The notes beneath the pieces were generated by a model. That model had not been told where the DNA came from. It searched no databases and saw nothing but the letters and a program-made list of their open reading frames with translations. A program made the position numbers and the translations under genes. Shown here piece by piece: positions 24,273 through 34,260 of a DNA stretch of 49,461 nucleotides (position 1 is the stretch's first letter; each line of letters starts with the position of its first letter). The stretch spans positions 1 through 49,461 of the IMG/VR virus record IMGVR_UViG_3300033148_000376. The stretch is one strand, 5' to 3'. Source of the stretch: a virus.

Positions 24273-27200
24273 ATGGCTCAACACAAAGTAGGCTTTACTG
24301 GGGGTATTAACAAAGACCTAGCTAAAGATAAGTATAATAATAAAAACTATTTTCACGCTAATAACATTAAAGTGATCACTGATGCTGGTATGTCTACTGG
24401 TAGCATTGAAAACGAGAGAGGTACTTCTCAACTATTTAGATTCCCTACAGTGGGTGCTAGATACTTAGTATCTGCAGGTGTTACAGGCACTGTTATAGTT
24501 GGTGGGCATACAGTTAATCTTTTATCTACAGATACTATAGAAGGTATTTATGATAAGATTATTGCTAACGCAGGAGTTGCGGGTTTACTATTAACTAATA
24601 GTGTATACATTTTCTTCAATGACGGTGGAGTATATATACAAGTAGTAGATACAGCATACGCTATCACTGGTACACTACCTACAGTTTATTCAGCAGCAGC
24701 AACAGCTATATACATAGCAGGTTGGTGTAGATTAAATGAGTGGATGATAGTATTTACTACAGATGATGAAACTGTAGAGCCTTCTTCAGGTTTATGTCAA
24801 ATATGGAAATTTAAATTTACTTCAGGTTCTAGAACAGCTATTGATGGTGCTTCTGGGACATTACTTGTACCAACTGCACATTTACTATATAATGATTATC
24901 TTAATTTTTCTACGGAAACTTATATACGGGACACTGTTGCTAATTACGAAACTGATGAGAAGGGCCGTGTATATTGGACAGACTACTTCAATCAAATTAG
25001 AGTGGCTAATGTCTTTGATACAGAATTAATGAGTGTTAAACCTAATGATCTTGGTTTAATTTCAGAGGTTACATTATCTAAACCTATAGTAACAAATATT
25101 AGTACTATAGCCAACGGTTTACCTGCAGGAGCACATTATCAGTACTTCTATAAGTTACTAGATACTGATGGTAGAGAATCTATATTTTCACCAGGTTCAC
25201 AGTTAATAGATGTGCAAGATAATTTATCTAATGATACAAATGTTAACTTTTATGAATTAGATTCTACAGCCGCTAGTACTGTAACTAATAAGTCCTTAGA
25301 TATCACAATTAATGATATAGATCAAGACTTTGATGTTATAGAGTTATATGCTGTTATATGGGAATCTTTAAATTCCCCTGCAGTTTATAAAGTAGATGAC
25401 TATAGTGTTACAGGAGCTACTATGACTTTTACACATAGCTCTTTAGACAATAACATTAACATACCTGTTACGGAGTTCATGGAAATAGGTGTTCCTTTTA
25501 CTGCTAAAACACTAGAAGATAGAGATAAGGTATTAACTGCGGGTAATATTAAAGAGTCTAAGTTTGATATTACTTATGATTCTAGAGCATATAGATTTAA
25601 TGCAGCAAGTAACTTTCATATATTTGATGACGGAGGTAACACTGATGAGACTTATGTAACTACGTTTGGTAGTGATTTAACTACTATACCAGACACGCAT
25701 GATGCTATTAACCCTACCAATGATGACACAGGAACTGTATACGGTACTGATTATAGTTTTGATTCAGGAGCTGCAAAACAAATATATAAATTAGATGGTT
25801 CTACTATAGGTGGACAAGGTACTAATGTATCATATACATTTACAACTAACTCCAGAGTAGGTTCAACAGGCTCTAGAGCATTGAAAGATAACGCTGCTGT
25901 AAACGAAGGTTATAACTTATCTGATATCAGAGTAGGTGGTAACCTGTATAACTCTGGAGTAACTAATTTAGATGGTACTGCTTTACAAGTAGATTTAACT
26001 AATGAGTTAAATAGTAATAAATCTGCAATGATGAACGCTTCATTTACAGGTTATGCTAGAGGGGAAGTGTATAGATTTGCTATAGTGTTCTATTCTAAAT
26101 CAGGACAAAGATCATATGCTAAATGGATAGGAGATATTAAATTCCCTGACCCATCCCTAGGTACAGCTTATAAGGTATCAGATTCTCCAGATTCTACATC
26201 ATCTTGTGAAAACGTTCCTGATCATCAAACTCAAGCAAACATTAATACTTATAATTACAACTTAGGAATTATATTTGATGTGGATATAACTTCTATTCAA
26301 TCTGACATTTCAGGGTTTGAGGTAGTAAGAGTAGAACGTACAGCTTCAGATAGGAGTAGATTAGGTACAGGAGTAGTTACTAATTATATGGATTACGGTA
26401 CAGGTACAGGTACAGGGGGTACTGTTAATAATGGTAATAATGCAGGTGCTTTACTAAGAAAGTATGCAGAGATGACTACTAATCATTACCCAGGAAGTAC
26501 CAATTCTAAACCTAACTGGACTAACAGTAATAGACCTATTGATGCAAAAATGACAGTAGGTACTACAACATACGGTGATACTGAAACTAATGATGGAGGT
26601 AACGTAAATACTACGTTAATGTTAGCTGATCACCCTTCTATCTTAGGAAGAAACAATACAAGTAATTATTTTGATTCTCATCTAACACACTTAAACTTTA
26701 CAGGACCCTCTTCTGAGTTTAGAGATTATACTAACTTTAGTGTTAATACATCTACAGATTTTATTAGAGACTATGGTTACTACGAGTGTATAGAGTATGT
26801 TTATAATGATGATAACGCTAACGAAAACGTAGGTGCTGCTGATATAGATGATGTACCTACAGGGTTTTTATATAGAGCTAAAAAGTTTGCAGCTGAATCA
26901 GGTACTGTTCAAAACTATAGAATGGCTGCTGAGAGATATCTTACTGATGGTGAGGTTATCTATAATGATGGTACAGTTGCTGCTGATACTACTTTACTTG
27001 GTACACTAGCGTTAGGTGGTAGAGATGCTGAGTTAGTGTGTAATACATCATACACTTTTTATAATGGTGATGACAGTACTCCTTTAGGTTTAGGTACAGC
27101 TAAACAGTTTGTTAGATTAGGTACTACTACTGCAGACCATATAACATCTGGAGCTAGTTTAAATAGAAAGGTTAGTTATCCTACAGCATATCAAAATGAG

Positions 27201-28940
27201 CTACACTATTTTAAAGAAGTAGGTTATTGTAGAGAGTTAACTAATCAATACGGTGGTAATACATATGAAGCTAGAAGTAAAAATGTATATTTAACTACAG
27301 GAGCATATCAAATCATTAATAGTGATTCTGCTACATCTCATACAGTTACTGCTTTTGGTGGTGATACACACATTGTATCTTACGATAGAGAGTATATGAG
27401 ACAACATATAACTGGTGTGACTACTATACCATTTAAAACAGCAGCTGATGCTAAGATGTCTATAGGGTTTGTTTTTTGTGCAGAGTGTCCAGTTAACACA
27501 GCTTGGCGTACAGGAGAACATTTCGGAGGTGAGTCTTTAGATATTAATAATTACTTTAGAGGTTCTATAGACTCAGCTTTTACTAAGGGGGATTTATCTA
27601 ACACTGAACACTTCACACTAGATAACAGACACTTTCAATCTAATAATGTTAGAACAGATTATATAGCTAAAGACTTTTTATTACCAGATACATTTAAATT
27701 TCCTAATAGAATCAGAGTATCTCGTAATAAAATAGATAATGAGTTAACTGATAGTTGGAGAAATTTCCCAGCTAATCAATTTGATGACATGGACGGCTCA
27801 ATGGGTCAAATACATAAAATTGTAGCTTTTAAAGATCAACTATTTTTCTTTCAAGATAGAGGGGTAGGTATACTTCCTATTTCTGAAAGAGCTGTTATTG
27901 AAGATGTAACTGGTGCAGAGCTTGTATTAGGTGACGGTCAGTTAATAGGTAAGTATAAGTATCTCACTGAAACTAGTGGTACAAGACACCAACACTCTAT
28001 CGTAGTTACTGACAGAGCTGTTTACTATTATGACTCCTCACAACAAAAGATATATATGCTACAGGGTGAGTCATTAACTGAAGCTTTAGGTTTACACAGT
28101 TACTTTCACGGTAATATTAAAGAGATACTAAGAGATTCAGATGAGTTATATGTTAGTTCTCCAGTAGGTGTACACGGTGTTTATGATAAAAAGAATGAAC
28201 GTGTACTATATACATTTTTAGGTGGAAGTAAGGTTATCACTGCTGCTGACGGGTACTACACGGTAGGTGACATAGTTCTTAATGGTTCTAGTTATTTTGA
28301 ATGTTTAATTCAAGGAGACTATCTAATCGCAGATATTATAAGTTCTACTAGTTTTAAAGCTCTAGATTCTGCAACAGGTAGTTATGTTCCAGGTGTAACT
28401 ATAGGCTACAGAGAAAAGCTACAAGCTTTTGAATCGTTTTATGATTTCAAACCAGGTAGTTATTTAAACTTTGATGATAAACTGATCTCTATAGATCCTG
28501 TTACTAGAAACAATGGGTACATACACGAGGAGTCTAACTACGGTAACTTCTACGGTATATCATATCCTTCAGATATAACATTAGTTGTAATGCCTTCACC
28601 AGATGTGATTGCTATATTTAATAACTTAGAGTACCTATCAGAGGTAACGCTAAACAAAAAAGATATAGTTAATGAAACACTTAGTTCTGTTCAAGGTTAC
28701 AATGAATACCAAAACACAGGTGTTATTACTATGTCAGTAGGTACTATTGCTAAACGTAGAATGAGAGTATGGAGACATAAACTTAAACGTGATGTTACAG
28801 CAACTAACAGTTTAAATGCTATCTCAAACCCAAAACTAAGAAATTACCATATCTTTCTAAAGCTTACGTTTGATAATAACTTAGATAAAAGGTTGGTACT
28901 TTCAGATGTGGTTATTAGCTATACGCCTACAAGAATGTAG
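24273..28940 (+). CDS. Muzzle/tail tubular structural protein, 1555 aa
   Basis: The N-terminus HKVGFTGGINKDLAKDKY, followed by YFHANNIKVITDAG and GSIENERGT (to about residue 50), is a signature of the large muzzle-type protein of crAss-like virions, which forms the nozzle at the tail tip (comparable in role to P22 gp10). The body is Asn/Thr/Gly-rich and beta. A short GTGTGTGG stretch (near residue 709) comes from three GGTACA hexamers. The C-terminus has the basic strand KRRMRVWRHKLKRD, then NYHIFLKLTFDNN. The length is in the expected range. It is probably part of the same operon as the ring genes. Confidence 0.75.
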   Translation: MAQHKVGFTGGINKDLAKDKYNNKNYFHANNIKVITDAGMSTGSIENERGTSQLFRFPTVGARYLVSAGVTGTVIVGGHTVNLLSTDTIEGIYDKIIANAGVAGLLLTNSVYIFFNDGGVYIQVVDTAYAITGTLPTVYSAAATAIYIAGWCRLNEWMIVFTTDDETVEPSSGLCQIWKFKFTSGSRTAIDGASGTLLVPTAHLLYNDYLNFSTETYIRDTVANYETDEKGRVYWTDYFNQIRVANVFDTELMSVKPNDLGLISEVTLSKPIVTNISTIANGLPAGAHYQYFYKLLDTDGRESIFSPGSQLIDVQDNLSNDTNVNFYELDSTAASTVTNKSLDITINDIDQDFDVIELYAVIWESLNSPAVYKVDDYSVTGATMTFTHSSLDNNINIPVTEFMEIGVPFTAKTLEDRDKVLTAGNIKESKFDITYDSRAYRFNAASNFHIFDDGGNTDETYVTTFGSDLTTIPDTHDAINPTNDDTGTVYGTDYSFDSGAAKQIYKLDGSTIGGQGTNVSYTFTTNSRVGSTGSRALKDNAAVNEGYNLSDIRVGGNLYNSGVTNLDGTALQVDLTNELNSNKSAMMNASFTGYARGEVYRFAIVFYSKSGQRSYAKWIGDIKFPDPSLGTAYKVSDSPDSTSSCENVPDHQTQANINTYNYNLGIIFDVDITSIQSDISGFEVVRVERTASDRSRLGTGVVTNYMDYGTGTGTGGTVNNGNNAGALLRKYAEMTTNHYPGSTNSKPNWTNSNRPIDAKMTVGTTTYGDTETNDGGNVNTTLMLADHPSILGRNNTSNYFDSHLTHLNFTGPSSEFRDYTNFSVNTSTDFIRDYGYYECIEYVYNDDNANENVGAADIDDVPTGFLYRAKKFAAESGTVQNYRMAAERYLTDGEVIYNDGTVAADTTLLGTLALGGRDAELVCNTSYTFYNGDDSTPLGLGTAKQFVRLGTTTADHITSGASLNRKVSYPTAYQNELHYFKEVGYCRELTNQYGGNTYEARSKNVYLTTGAYQIINSDSATSHTVTAFGGDTHIVSYDREYMRQHITGVTTIPFKTAADAKMSIGFVFCAECPVNTAWRTGEHFGGESLDINNYFRGSIDSAFTKGDLSNTEHFTLDNRHFQSNNVRTDYIAKDFLLPDTFKFPNRIRVSRNKIDNELTDSWRNFPANQFDDMDGSMGQIHKIVAFKDQLFFFQDRGVGILPISERAVIEDVTGAELVLGDGQLIGKYKYLTETSGTRHQHSIVVTDRAVYYYDSSQQKIYMLQGESLTEALGLHSYFHGNIKEILRDSDELYVSSPVGVHGVYDKKNERVLYTFLGGSKVITAADGYYTVGDIVLNGSSYFECLIQGDYLIADIISSTSFKALDSATGSYVPGVTIGYREKLQAFESFYDFKPGSYLNFDDKLISIDPVTRNNGYIHEESNYGNFYGISYPSDITLVVMPSPDVIAIFNNLEYLSEVTLNKKDIVNETLSSVQGYNEYQNTGVITMSVGTIAKRRMRVWRHKLKRDVTATNSLNAISNPKLRNYHIFLKLTFDNNLDKRLVLSDVVISYTPTRM
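26397..26414 (+). repeat. Three GGTACA hexamers in the muzzle gene
   Basis: Three tandem copies of GGTACA encode alternating Gly and Thr in a loop of the muzzle protein. The repeat stays in frame whatever the copy number, so it could vary loop length. Confidence 0.7.
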
Positions 28941-28963
28941 TAGTAATAGTTGTTTATTATTAA

Positions 28964-28971
28964 TATATTTG
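28964..28971 (+). promoter_or_regulatory. Possible Bacteroidetes -7 box upstream of the cargo genes
   Basis: TATATTTG fits TAnnTTTG and lies 16 bases before the ATG of the first cargo gene, in a 47-base gap that starts with several stop codons. No -33 TTTG is seen at the right distance, so the promoter is weakly supported. Confidence 0.25.
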
Positions 28972-28987
28972 TTTATTATACTTTATT

Positions 28988-31657
28988 ATGGCAAAATCTA
29001 AAAAAGCTTCACAGTCTAAAGAATTTAAAGCGTGGACTAAGTGGTTAGCTGCAAATCCTGTAGGCTCTCCAAATAATCTTAACGGTATAACTGCAGATGA
29101 GTGGTTAGCTAACTTTGCTAACGGAGGTAAGCTACCTCAGTACTCTGGTGGTGGTAACTTCGGTAGTAAGATAGGTGACTCATTTAAATTTGCTGGTGAT
29201 ACGTTATTATCTGCAGTAGGAGCTACAGATGTTATTGGAGATGATGCTTACCGTAATCAAGGTTTTGCAGATGCTTCTAGAGTAGGTGAACAAATAGGTT
29301 CTACTGCTGGACAAGTTGTAGGTTCTATATTTGGTGCAGGTCAAGCTGTTAAGATGGGTCAACAAGCAATTGGTGCTTTAGATGGTACTGATGAAGAGAG
29401 AGCTAGAGTAGAACAACTCAGAGCTAACCCAGAAGCTTCAGGTAAGTATGCACAATCTATAGGTCAGATGAATAATGCCATAATGCCATTAGCATCAGGT
29501 ATAGGTGCAGCAGGACAAGTTGGTGCAGGTGCTTTAAAGGGTTCATTTCAAGGTAGTAATCTACAAGAGAATCTACAGATAGGTAGATTAGGTGATAAGG
29601 CATTTAGAGCATATGGTGGTAACTTAAAACCTAACGGGGGTGATATTAATATTGATGAGTCAGTAGTACCTGGTTCACCTAGACACTTAGAGTTACAAGC
29701 ACAACAAGCTAACTTTGATAAACTTAATCCTCAGTACTTAGCACAACAAGAGTACTTTAAATCTAAAGGTGTAACACCTAGTGCATTATCTAAAGAACAA
29801 TTCGATACTCAATATCCTGGTTTAGGTATTGGTTCAGATGGAGTTGATCTAGTACCTGAAGGTAACACAGTGTATGACTTTGGTAGAACAGATACAGCTA
29901 TACCAGAAGCTGCTCAAGGTCTTGTACCATTTACATCAGGAGCAGGTAAAAATGCAGGTAGACAATTTCTAACAGGTATTGCTCAACCTCAAGCACCTAT
30001 TTATGATTTAGCTCCAGATAATGATATTGATATGGAGATTTATCCTGAAAAAGAATTTGAAAACATTAAAGCACTTACACAATCTCATGGAGCAGGTAAT
30101 GTAAATTTTGCACCTATAGGTACTAAGTATGGTTACTCAGGTCAATCTGGACAAATAGGAGATTTAGATTTCTTACCACCAGAAGGCGGCTCTGAAGCTG
30201 AATTTAACCCTTTACCCTATTCTGAGTTTAACCCTATAAGAGATGCTACTCATGGAGGTGCTCCAGATACGTATACTGGTCTTACAGGAGAAAACAAAAC
30301 ATTAGTAGATGATTACTATAGTGATCAAATTTCAAAACAAGTAGCTGCAAATAATAGATCAAGACAAGCAGGGGTTTCAGGTTTTGCATATGGAGGTGTT
30401 ATGAATCAAAATCAAGGTGACGGCAAGTTCATAGAGTATAATGGACCATCTCATGCAGGTGGTGGTATTAAAGTTAACGAAGCAGGTATACCAACTAACG
30501 GTCCAGCAGCAGCTGAGGTTGAAGGCGGTGAAACTGATTATGATAACGGTATTGAAAATTATATCTTCTCTGATAGATTAGTTTTAAATCCAGGCGATAA
30601 GAAAAAGAAAACATTTGCTGACGAATCTAAAAAGATTAACAATAAGTATAAAAACTCAGAGAACGATAAGATAGCTGAAGATTCTCGTAAGATGGAACTT
30701 GAAGCTCTTAAAGGTGAACAAGAATCATTAAAACAAATGATGGATAGTAACCAATCACAAGATCAATTAGCTTGTGGTGGTACAATGAAACATGCTTACG
30801 GTGGTGGATTAGATCCGCTTACTGAACAATACTATGGTGCTATCAATCAAAGTTTAGCTAGACTACAACCTCCAGCAAATAGACCTATAGATAACATTTC
30901 AATTAATGAACCGTTACCTAATATCTATGATGATATAGATTTATCACTTACTCCGGAAGCTAAGTATAATCAGGTTAATACAGATAACACATTTACACCT
31001 AATCAATTACCTCAGGATTCAATTAACCCAGCAGGTTACTTAGCATCTAATATAGGTAATGTAAGTGATTTAATTCAATCAGCTCAACCTAATGCTGCAA
31101 ATGATTTTGGTAGAATGAACCCTAATCTAGTTAATTTAGATGCTCAACGTAAAGAGCTTGAAAAACAAGCTGGTGTATCTAGAGCTATTTCTAGAGAGAA
31201 TGCACGTAACGCAGGTGGTGCTGGTGCAGCTATGACTAATCAAGTGATTGCTAATGCTCTAGTTAACTCTAACTTAGGTAGTGGTTTATCACAAAGTTAT
31301 ATGACTGAAGCTAATACTAATGCTCAAATTAAAAATCAAGCTGAACAAGTTAATACTCAGATTGGTATGCAGGAAGAGATTGCTAACCAACAAGATAAAG
31401 CAATGAGTGACTCAGTTAGATCTAAAGCTTTACACAGCATAGGAGAAAACACTGATGTACATTTAAAAGATATCACTTCTGCTGAGGTAGGTAACTTAAA
31501 TAATAAAATGTGGTTTGATTTAGTTAGTCAAGGTAAATACAGTAAGTACTTACCTAATGAGTCTGGTTCATTTGATAGAGTTATAGAACTTAACGGTAAG
31601 TACTATGACCCTAAAACAAAAGAAGAACTTAACCAAGACGGTACTAAGAAGAAATAA
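28988..31657 (+). CDS. Virion cargo/ejection-type protein, 889 aa
   Basis: The first gene after the muzzle. The N-terminus is basic (MAKSKKASQSKEFKAWTKWL), and a Gly/Ala-rich, partly hydrophobic region at about 85-130 (STAGQVVGSIFGAGQAVKM) could insert in a membrane. Residues 481-531 carry a motif seen in many Bacteroidetes phage structural proteins: IEYNGPSHAGGGI, then AAEVEGGET and NYIFSDRL. The rest is Asn/Gln-rich with helical stretches near the end. In crAss-like virions the genes after the muzzle encode cargo proteins held in the capsid and ejected with the DNA. That assignment is by position and this motif. Confidence 0.6.
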   Translation: MAKSKKASQSKEFKAWTKWLAANPVGSPNNLNGITADEWLANFANGGKLPQYSGGGNFGSKIGDSFKFAGDTLLSAVGATDVIGDDAYRNQGFADASRVGEQIGSTAGQVVGSIFGAGQAVKMGQQAIGALDGTDEERARVEQLRANPEASGKYAQSIGQMNNAIMPLASGIGAAGQVGAGALKGSFQGSNLQENLQIGRLGDKAFRAYGGNLKPNGGDINIDESVVPGSPRHLELQAQQANFDKLNPQYLAQQEYFKSKGVTPSALSKEQFDTQYPGLGIGSDGVDLVPEGNTVYDFGRTDTAIPEAAQGLVPFTSGAGKNAGRQFLTGIAQPQAPIYDLAPDNDIDMEIYPEKEFENIKALTQSHGAGNVNFAPIGTKYGYSGQSGQIGDLDFLPPEGGSEAEFNPLPYSEFNPIRDATHGGAPDTYTGLTGENKTLVDDYYSDQISKQVAANNRSRQAGVSGFAYGGVMNQNQGDGKFIEYNGPSHAGGGIKVNEAGIPTNGPAAAEVEGGETDYDNGIENYIFSDRLVLNPGDKKKKTFADESKKINNKYKNSENDKIAEDSRKMELEALKGEQESLKQMMDSNQSQDQLACGGTMKHAYGGGLDPLTEQYYGAINQSLARLQPPANRPIDNISINEPLPNIYDDIDLSLTPEAKYNQVNTDNTFTPNQLPQDSINPAGYLASNIGNVSDLIQSAQPNAANDFGRMNPNLVNLDAQRKELEKQAGVSRAISRENARNAGGAGAAMTNQVIANALVNSNLGSGLSQSYMTEANTNAQIKNQAEQVNTQIGMQEEIANQQDKAMSDSVRSKALHSIGENTDVHLKDITSAEVGNLNNKMWFDLVSQGKYSKYLPNESGSFDRVIELNGKYYDPKTKEELNQDGTKKK

Positions 31658-31677
31658 TTATAATAAGAGAAGAAAGT

Positions 31678-34233
31678 ATGCCAACTAACAGATTTTTTAA
31701 TCCAGGTAGCTCAAAGCACCAATCACAGTACGTACCGCTGAAGATGCCTTTTCAACTAATGCAACAAAACTTAGCACGTAAAGACGCTGAGATGGATAAG
31801 TTGTTAAATGCTTATGATGCTACAGATGATGGTTTAGGTATAGCTGGGTTAGACAGAACACAGTCTCCTAATTACTTTGGTACAATAGGAGGTAGTTCAT
31901 TTCAAGGTGGTAGTGAATTGTTACTTGGCGATAGAACTAAATCTGAACAAAGTAGAAAAGCTATTCAAGATGGTGTAGCTTCATTAGGTAGTGATGAAAG
32001 AATCTTAAAAGCTAGTAGCGGTGAACTTGCAGATGATATTATTAAGATGCAGCAAATGGTTATTAACCATAAAGCACAAAACGAGTTGTTTAATAAGCGG
32101 GAAAAAGCTACTACAGGTATTTTAAAAACTATTGCTGATAATAAAGATCAGTGGGAGAAAGACCCTAGTTTATTATTTGATTTAGAAACTGAATTAGCTA
32201 GAGTAGGGCAAGATCCAAACCACATACCTACTGATGTTGGTGTAGGTAAATACTTTGATTCTTCAGGGTATATGTTAGGTAAGGTTAATATGCTTAAAGA
32301 TACCTCTCATAAATCTTTAGGTGATGACAAAAACTTTTTAACATGGTCTAAACGATCAGGTGTTAGTGCAGATAAGTATGCAAATTTTGTATACTCATTA
32401 ATGCAAGATGACAACTCTCCTTTAAAACAAGAAGCTGATAGAAAGGTTTCTGCTATGCTTAGAAACGGTAAGATAACTGAAGCTCAGGTTGGTGACGTTT
32501 ATAATAAGATTATAGAACAACATGTAGCTACAGCTAAGAACCTTGAGCACATGTCTTCTGATAAAGGTAGAAGTGAAAAATCTCAAAGATTAGTAGATCA
32601 GGAATCAGCTTCTGCATTTGATACTGCAGGTCAAGGATTAGAAACGTTAGAGATTAATCCAGATGCTACTTCATTTAACGAAATAGAATCTACACTTGCT
32701 TATTTAGATTCTGAAGAAAATAGATTAACTAAAGTTATTGCTAATCCTAATGTAGATGATGCTACTAAAAATGTAGCAATGCAAAAGTTAGAAGACCTAA
32801 GCCTTAAAAAAACATCTTGGGAATATAATAAACAATTAGCAGAAGCTAATATAAATATAGGTAGTGGTTGGGCTTCAGGTAACAAAGCGTTACTACCTGA
32901 AGAAACTGAGCAGTTGGCTTATGAGGACCCTGAGTTATATTCAATGTTATTTACTAAAGCTGAGGGTACAAACCAATATGTTTATAATCAACAAGGTGAA
33001 ACTGCTTTCATGGATGCTGCTGCTGAGAAGTATGCTGCAAAAATGGGTGTAACTAAAGCACAAGCTCATCAAGTTATAAGTACAGACCCTAAAGTAAACG
33101 CCTTATTAACTGAGGCTCAAACTACTTCTAGTGAAAATGTAGAAGATAGATTAAGAATTGGTACTGAGTACACAGCTTATAAAATGGCTGAGAATAACTT
33201 AACTAATTTAAATGAAATATCTGACTTCTTAACTAGTGTAGGTGTAGAACATGACCCTACAGATGCTAGAGATGTAGGAGATAAGTTTGGTAGAATTGAA
33301 GCTGAGTCTAGAAAAATTGATAATCAAAAATACATTACTCAGAAAAAGCGTTCTGATTTAGAGAGTAAAAAAGAAACTTATAAAAGTATTCCAATAGACG
33401 GTGTTGCTAATGTAGATTATACTGTACCAACAGTAATTTCATTAGGTACTCTACCACAAGAGATGATACGTAGTACTTTCTTTAATGTAGGTTTAGAAGG
33501 TACAGAGGTTTCAGTTGATGGTAAGATAATGAACAATGGTAAGTTAAAACAACTTATCATGGATAAAATTATTAAAGAAGGGGGTACTCAACAATCTGGA
33601 GGTATCACAGGTGCTGGAGGTGTTGTGTTAAAAGGAGCTGCTGTCGTACCCGTAATAAGTGAAGAAGAGATGCAATTAATGTTTGCTGAAGAAACAGGTG
33701 ATAAGTGGAATGAGAAGAGAGATGTATATAACGAGTGGGCTAAAGATTTTAATTCAGTATTAGATAACCCATCTGCGGTAACTATTAAGATGGTTCCTTC
33801 AGTAGGTCAATCTGCTAATAACAATATTAGATACGCTCAAAAAGAGTATCTCAGTAGTAATGAGGATTCATTTACTAAAGCTAAGAACTTATCTGGTACT
33901 AACTCAACTACTTACTCTGCAATTAATAAAGCTGGGGGTATTACTCAACTTAACCAACAAGGTGTAATGGATAGTTCTGGGGAAGCTTTAGAGATACCGT
34001 TAAACAAAACTCTTAAACTTACAGGGGTAGATGAAAATAATAATTCGTTTAATTTTGAAGTAGATATACATACTAGTAAAGTTATAGATAACGGGGATGA
34101 TAAAACAGCTCCTACATTCTTATATACGTACTATGACGAGTTAACAGGTAAAAATGAAACACTTAAAGTTACAGGTTCAGATGGTAACAACTTTATAGAA
34201 GAATACTTCCAAAATAAATATTTTTCTAAATAA
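31678..34233 (+). CDS. Second virion cargo-type protein, 851 aa
   Basis: The start TNRFFNPGSSKHQSQYVPLK, followed by FQLMQQNLARKDAEMDKLL, matches the N-terminal pattern (small polar lead, 'YVPL', then a coiled helix) that I recall from crAss-like cargo proteins. The middle is largely charged and helical, with few hydrophobic runs. The last 200 residues look more beta-like, with Gly/Ser turns. No enzyme motif is evident. It is 20 bases after the first cargo gene and 27 bases before the RNA polymerase gene, so all are likely co-transcribed and co-packaged. Confidence 0.55.
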   Translation: MPTNRFFNPGSSKHQSQYVPLKMPFQLMQQNLARKDAEMDKLLNAYDATDDGLGIAGLDRTQSPNYFGTIGGSSFQGGSELLLGDRTKSEQSRKAIQDGVASLGSDERILKASSGELADDIIKMQQMVINHKAQNELFNKREKATTGILKTIADNKDQWEKDPSLLFDLETELARVGQDPNHIPTDVGVGKYFDSSGYMLGKVNMLKDTSHKSLGDDKNFLTWSKRSGVSADKYANFVYSLMQDDNSPLKQEADRKVSAMLRNGKITEAQVGDVYNKIIEQHVATAKNLEHMSSDKGRSEKSQRLVDQESASAFDTAGQGLETLEINPDATSFNEIESTLAYLDSEENRLTKVIANPNVDDATKNVAMQKLEDLSLKKTSWEYNKQLAEANINIGSGWASGNKALLPEETEQLAYEDPELYSMLFTKAEGTNQYVYNQQGETAFMDAAAEKYAAKMGVTKAQAHQVISTDPKVNALLTEAQTTSSENVEDRLRIGTEYTAYKMAENNLTNLNEISDFLTSVGVEHDPTDARDVGDKFGRIEAESRKIDNQKYITQKKRSDLESKKETYKSIPIDGVANVDYTVPTVISLGTLPQEMIRSTFFNVGLEGTEVSVDGKIMNNGKLKQLIMDKIIKEGGTQQSGGITGAGGVVLKGAAVVPVISEEEMQLMFAEETGDKWNEKRDVYNEWAKDFNSVLDNPSAVTIKMVPSVGQSANNNIRYAQKEYLSSNEDSFTKAKNLSGTNSTTYSAINKAGGITQLNQQGVMDSSGEALEIPLNKTLKLTGVDENNNSFNFEVDIHTSKVIDNGDDKTAPTFLYTYYDELTGKNETLKVTGSDGNNFIEEYFQNKYFSK

Positions 34234-34260
34234 TAGGAAAATATTACATATCTTTAAAAC

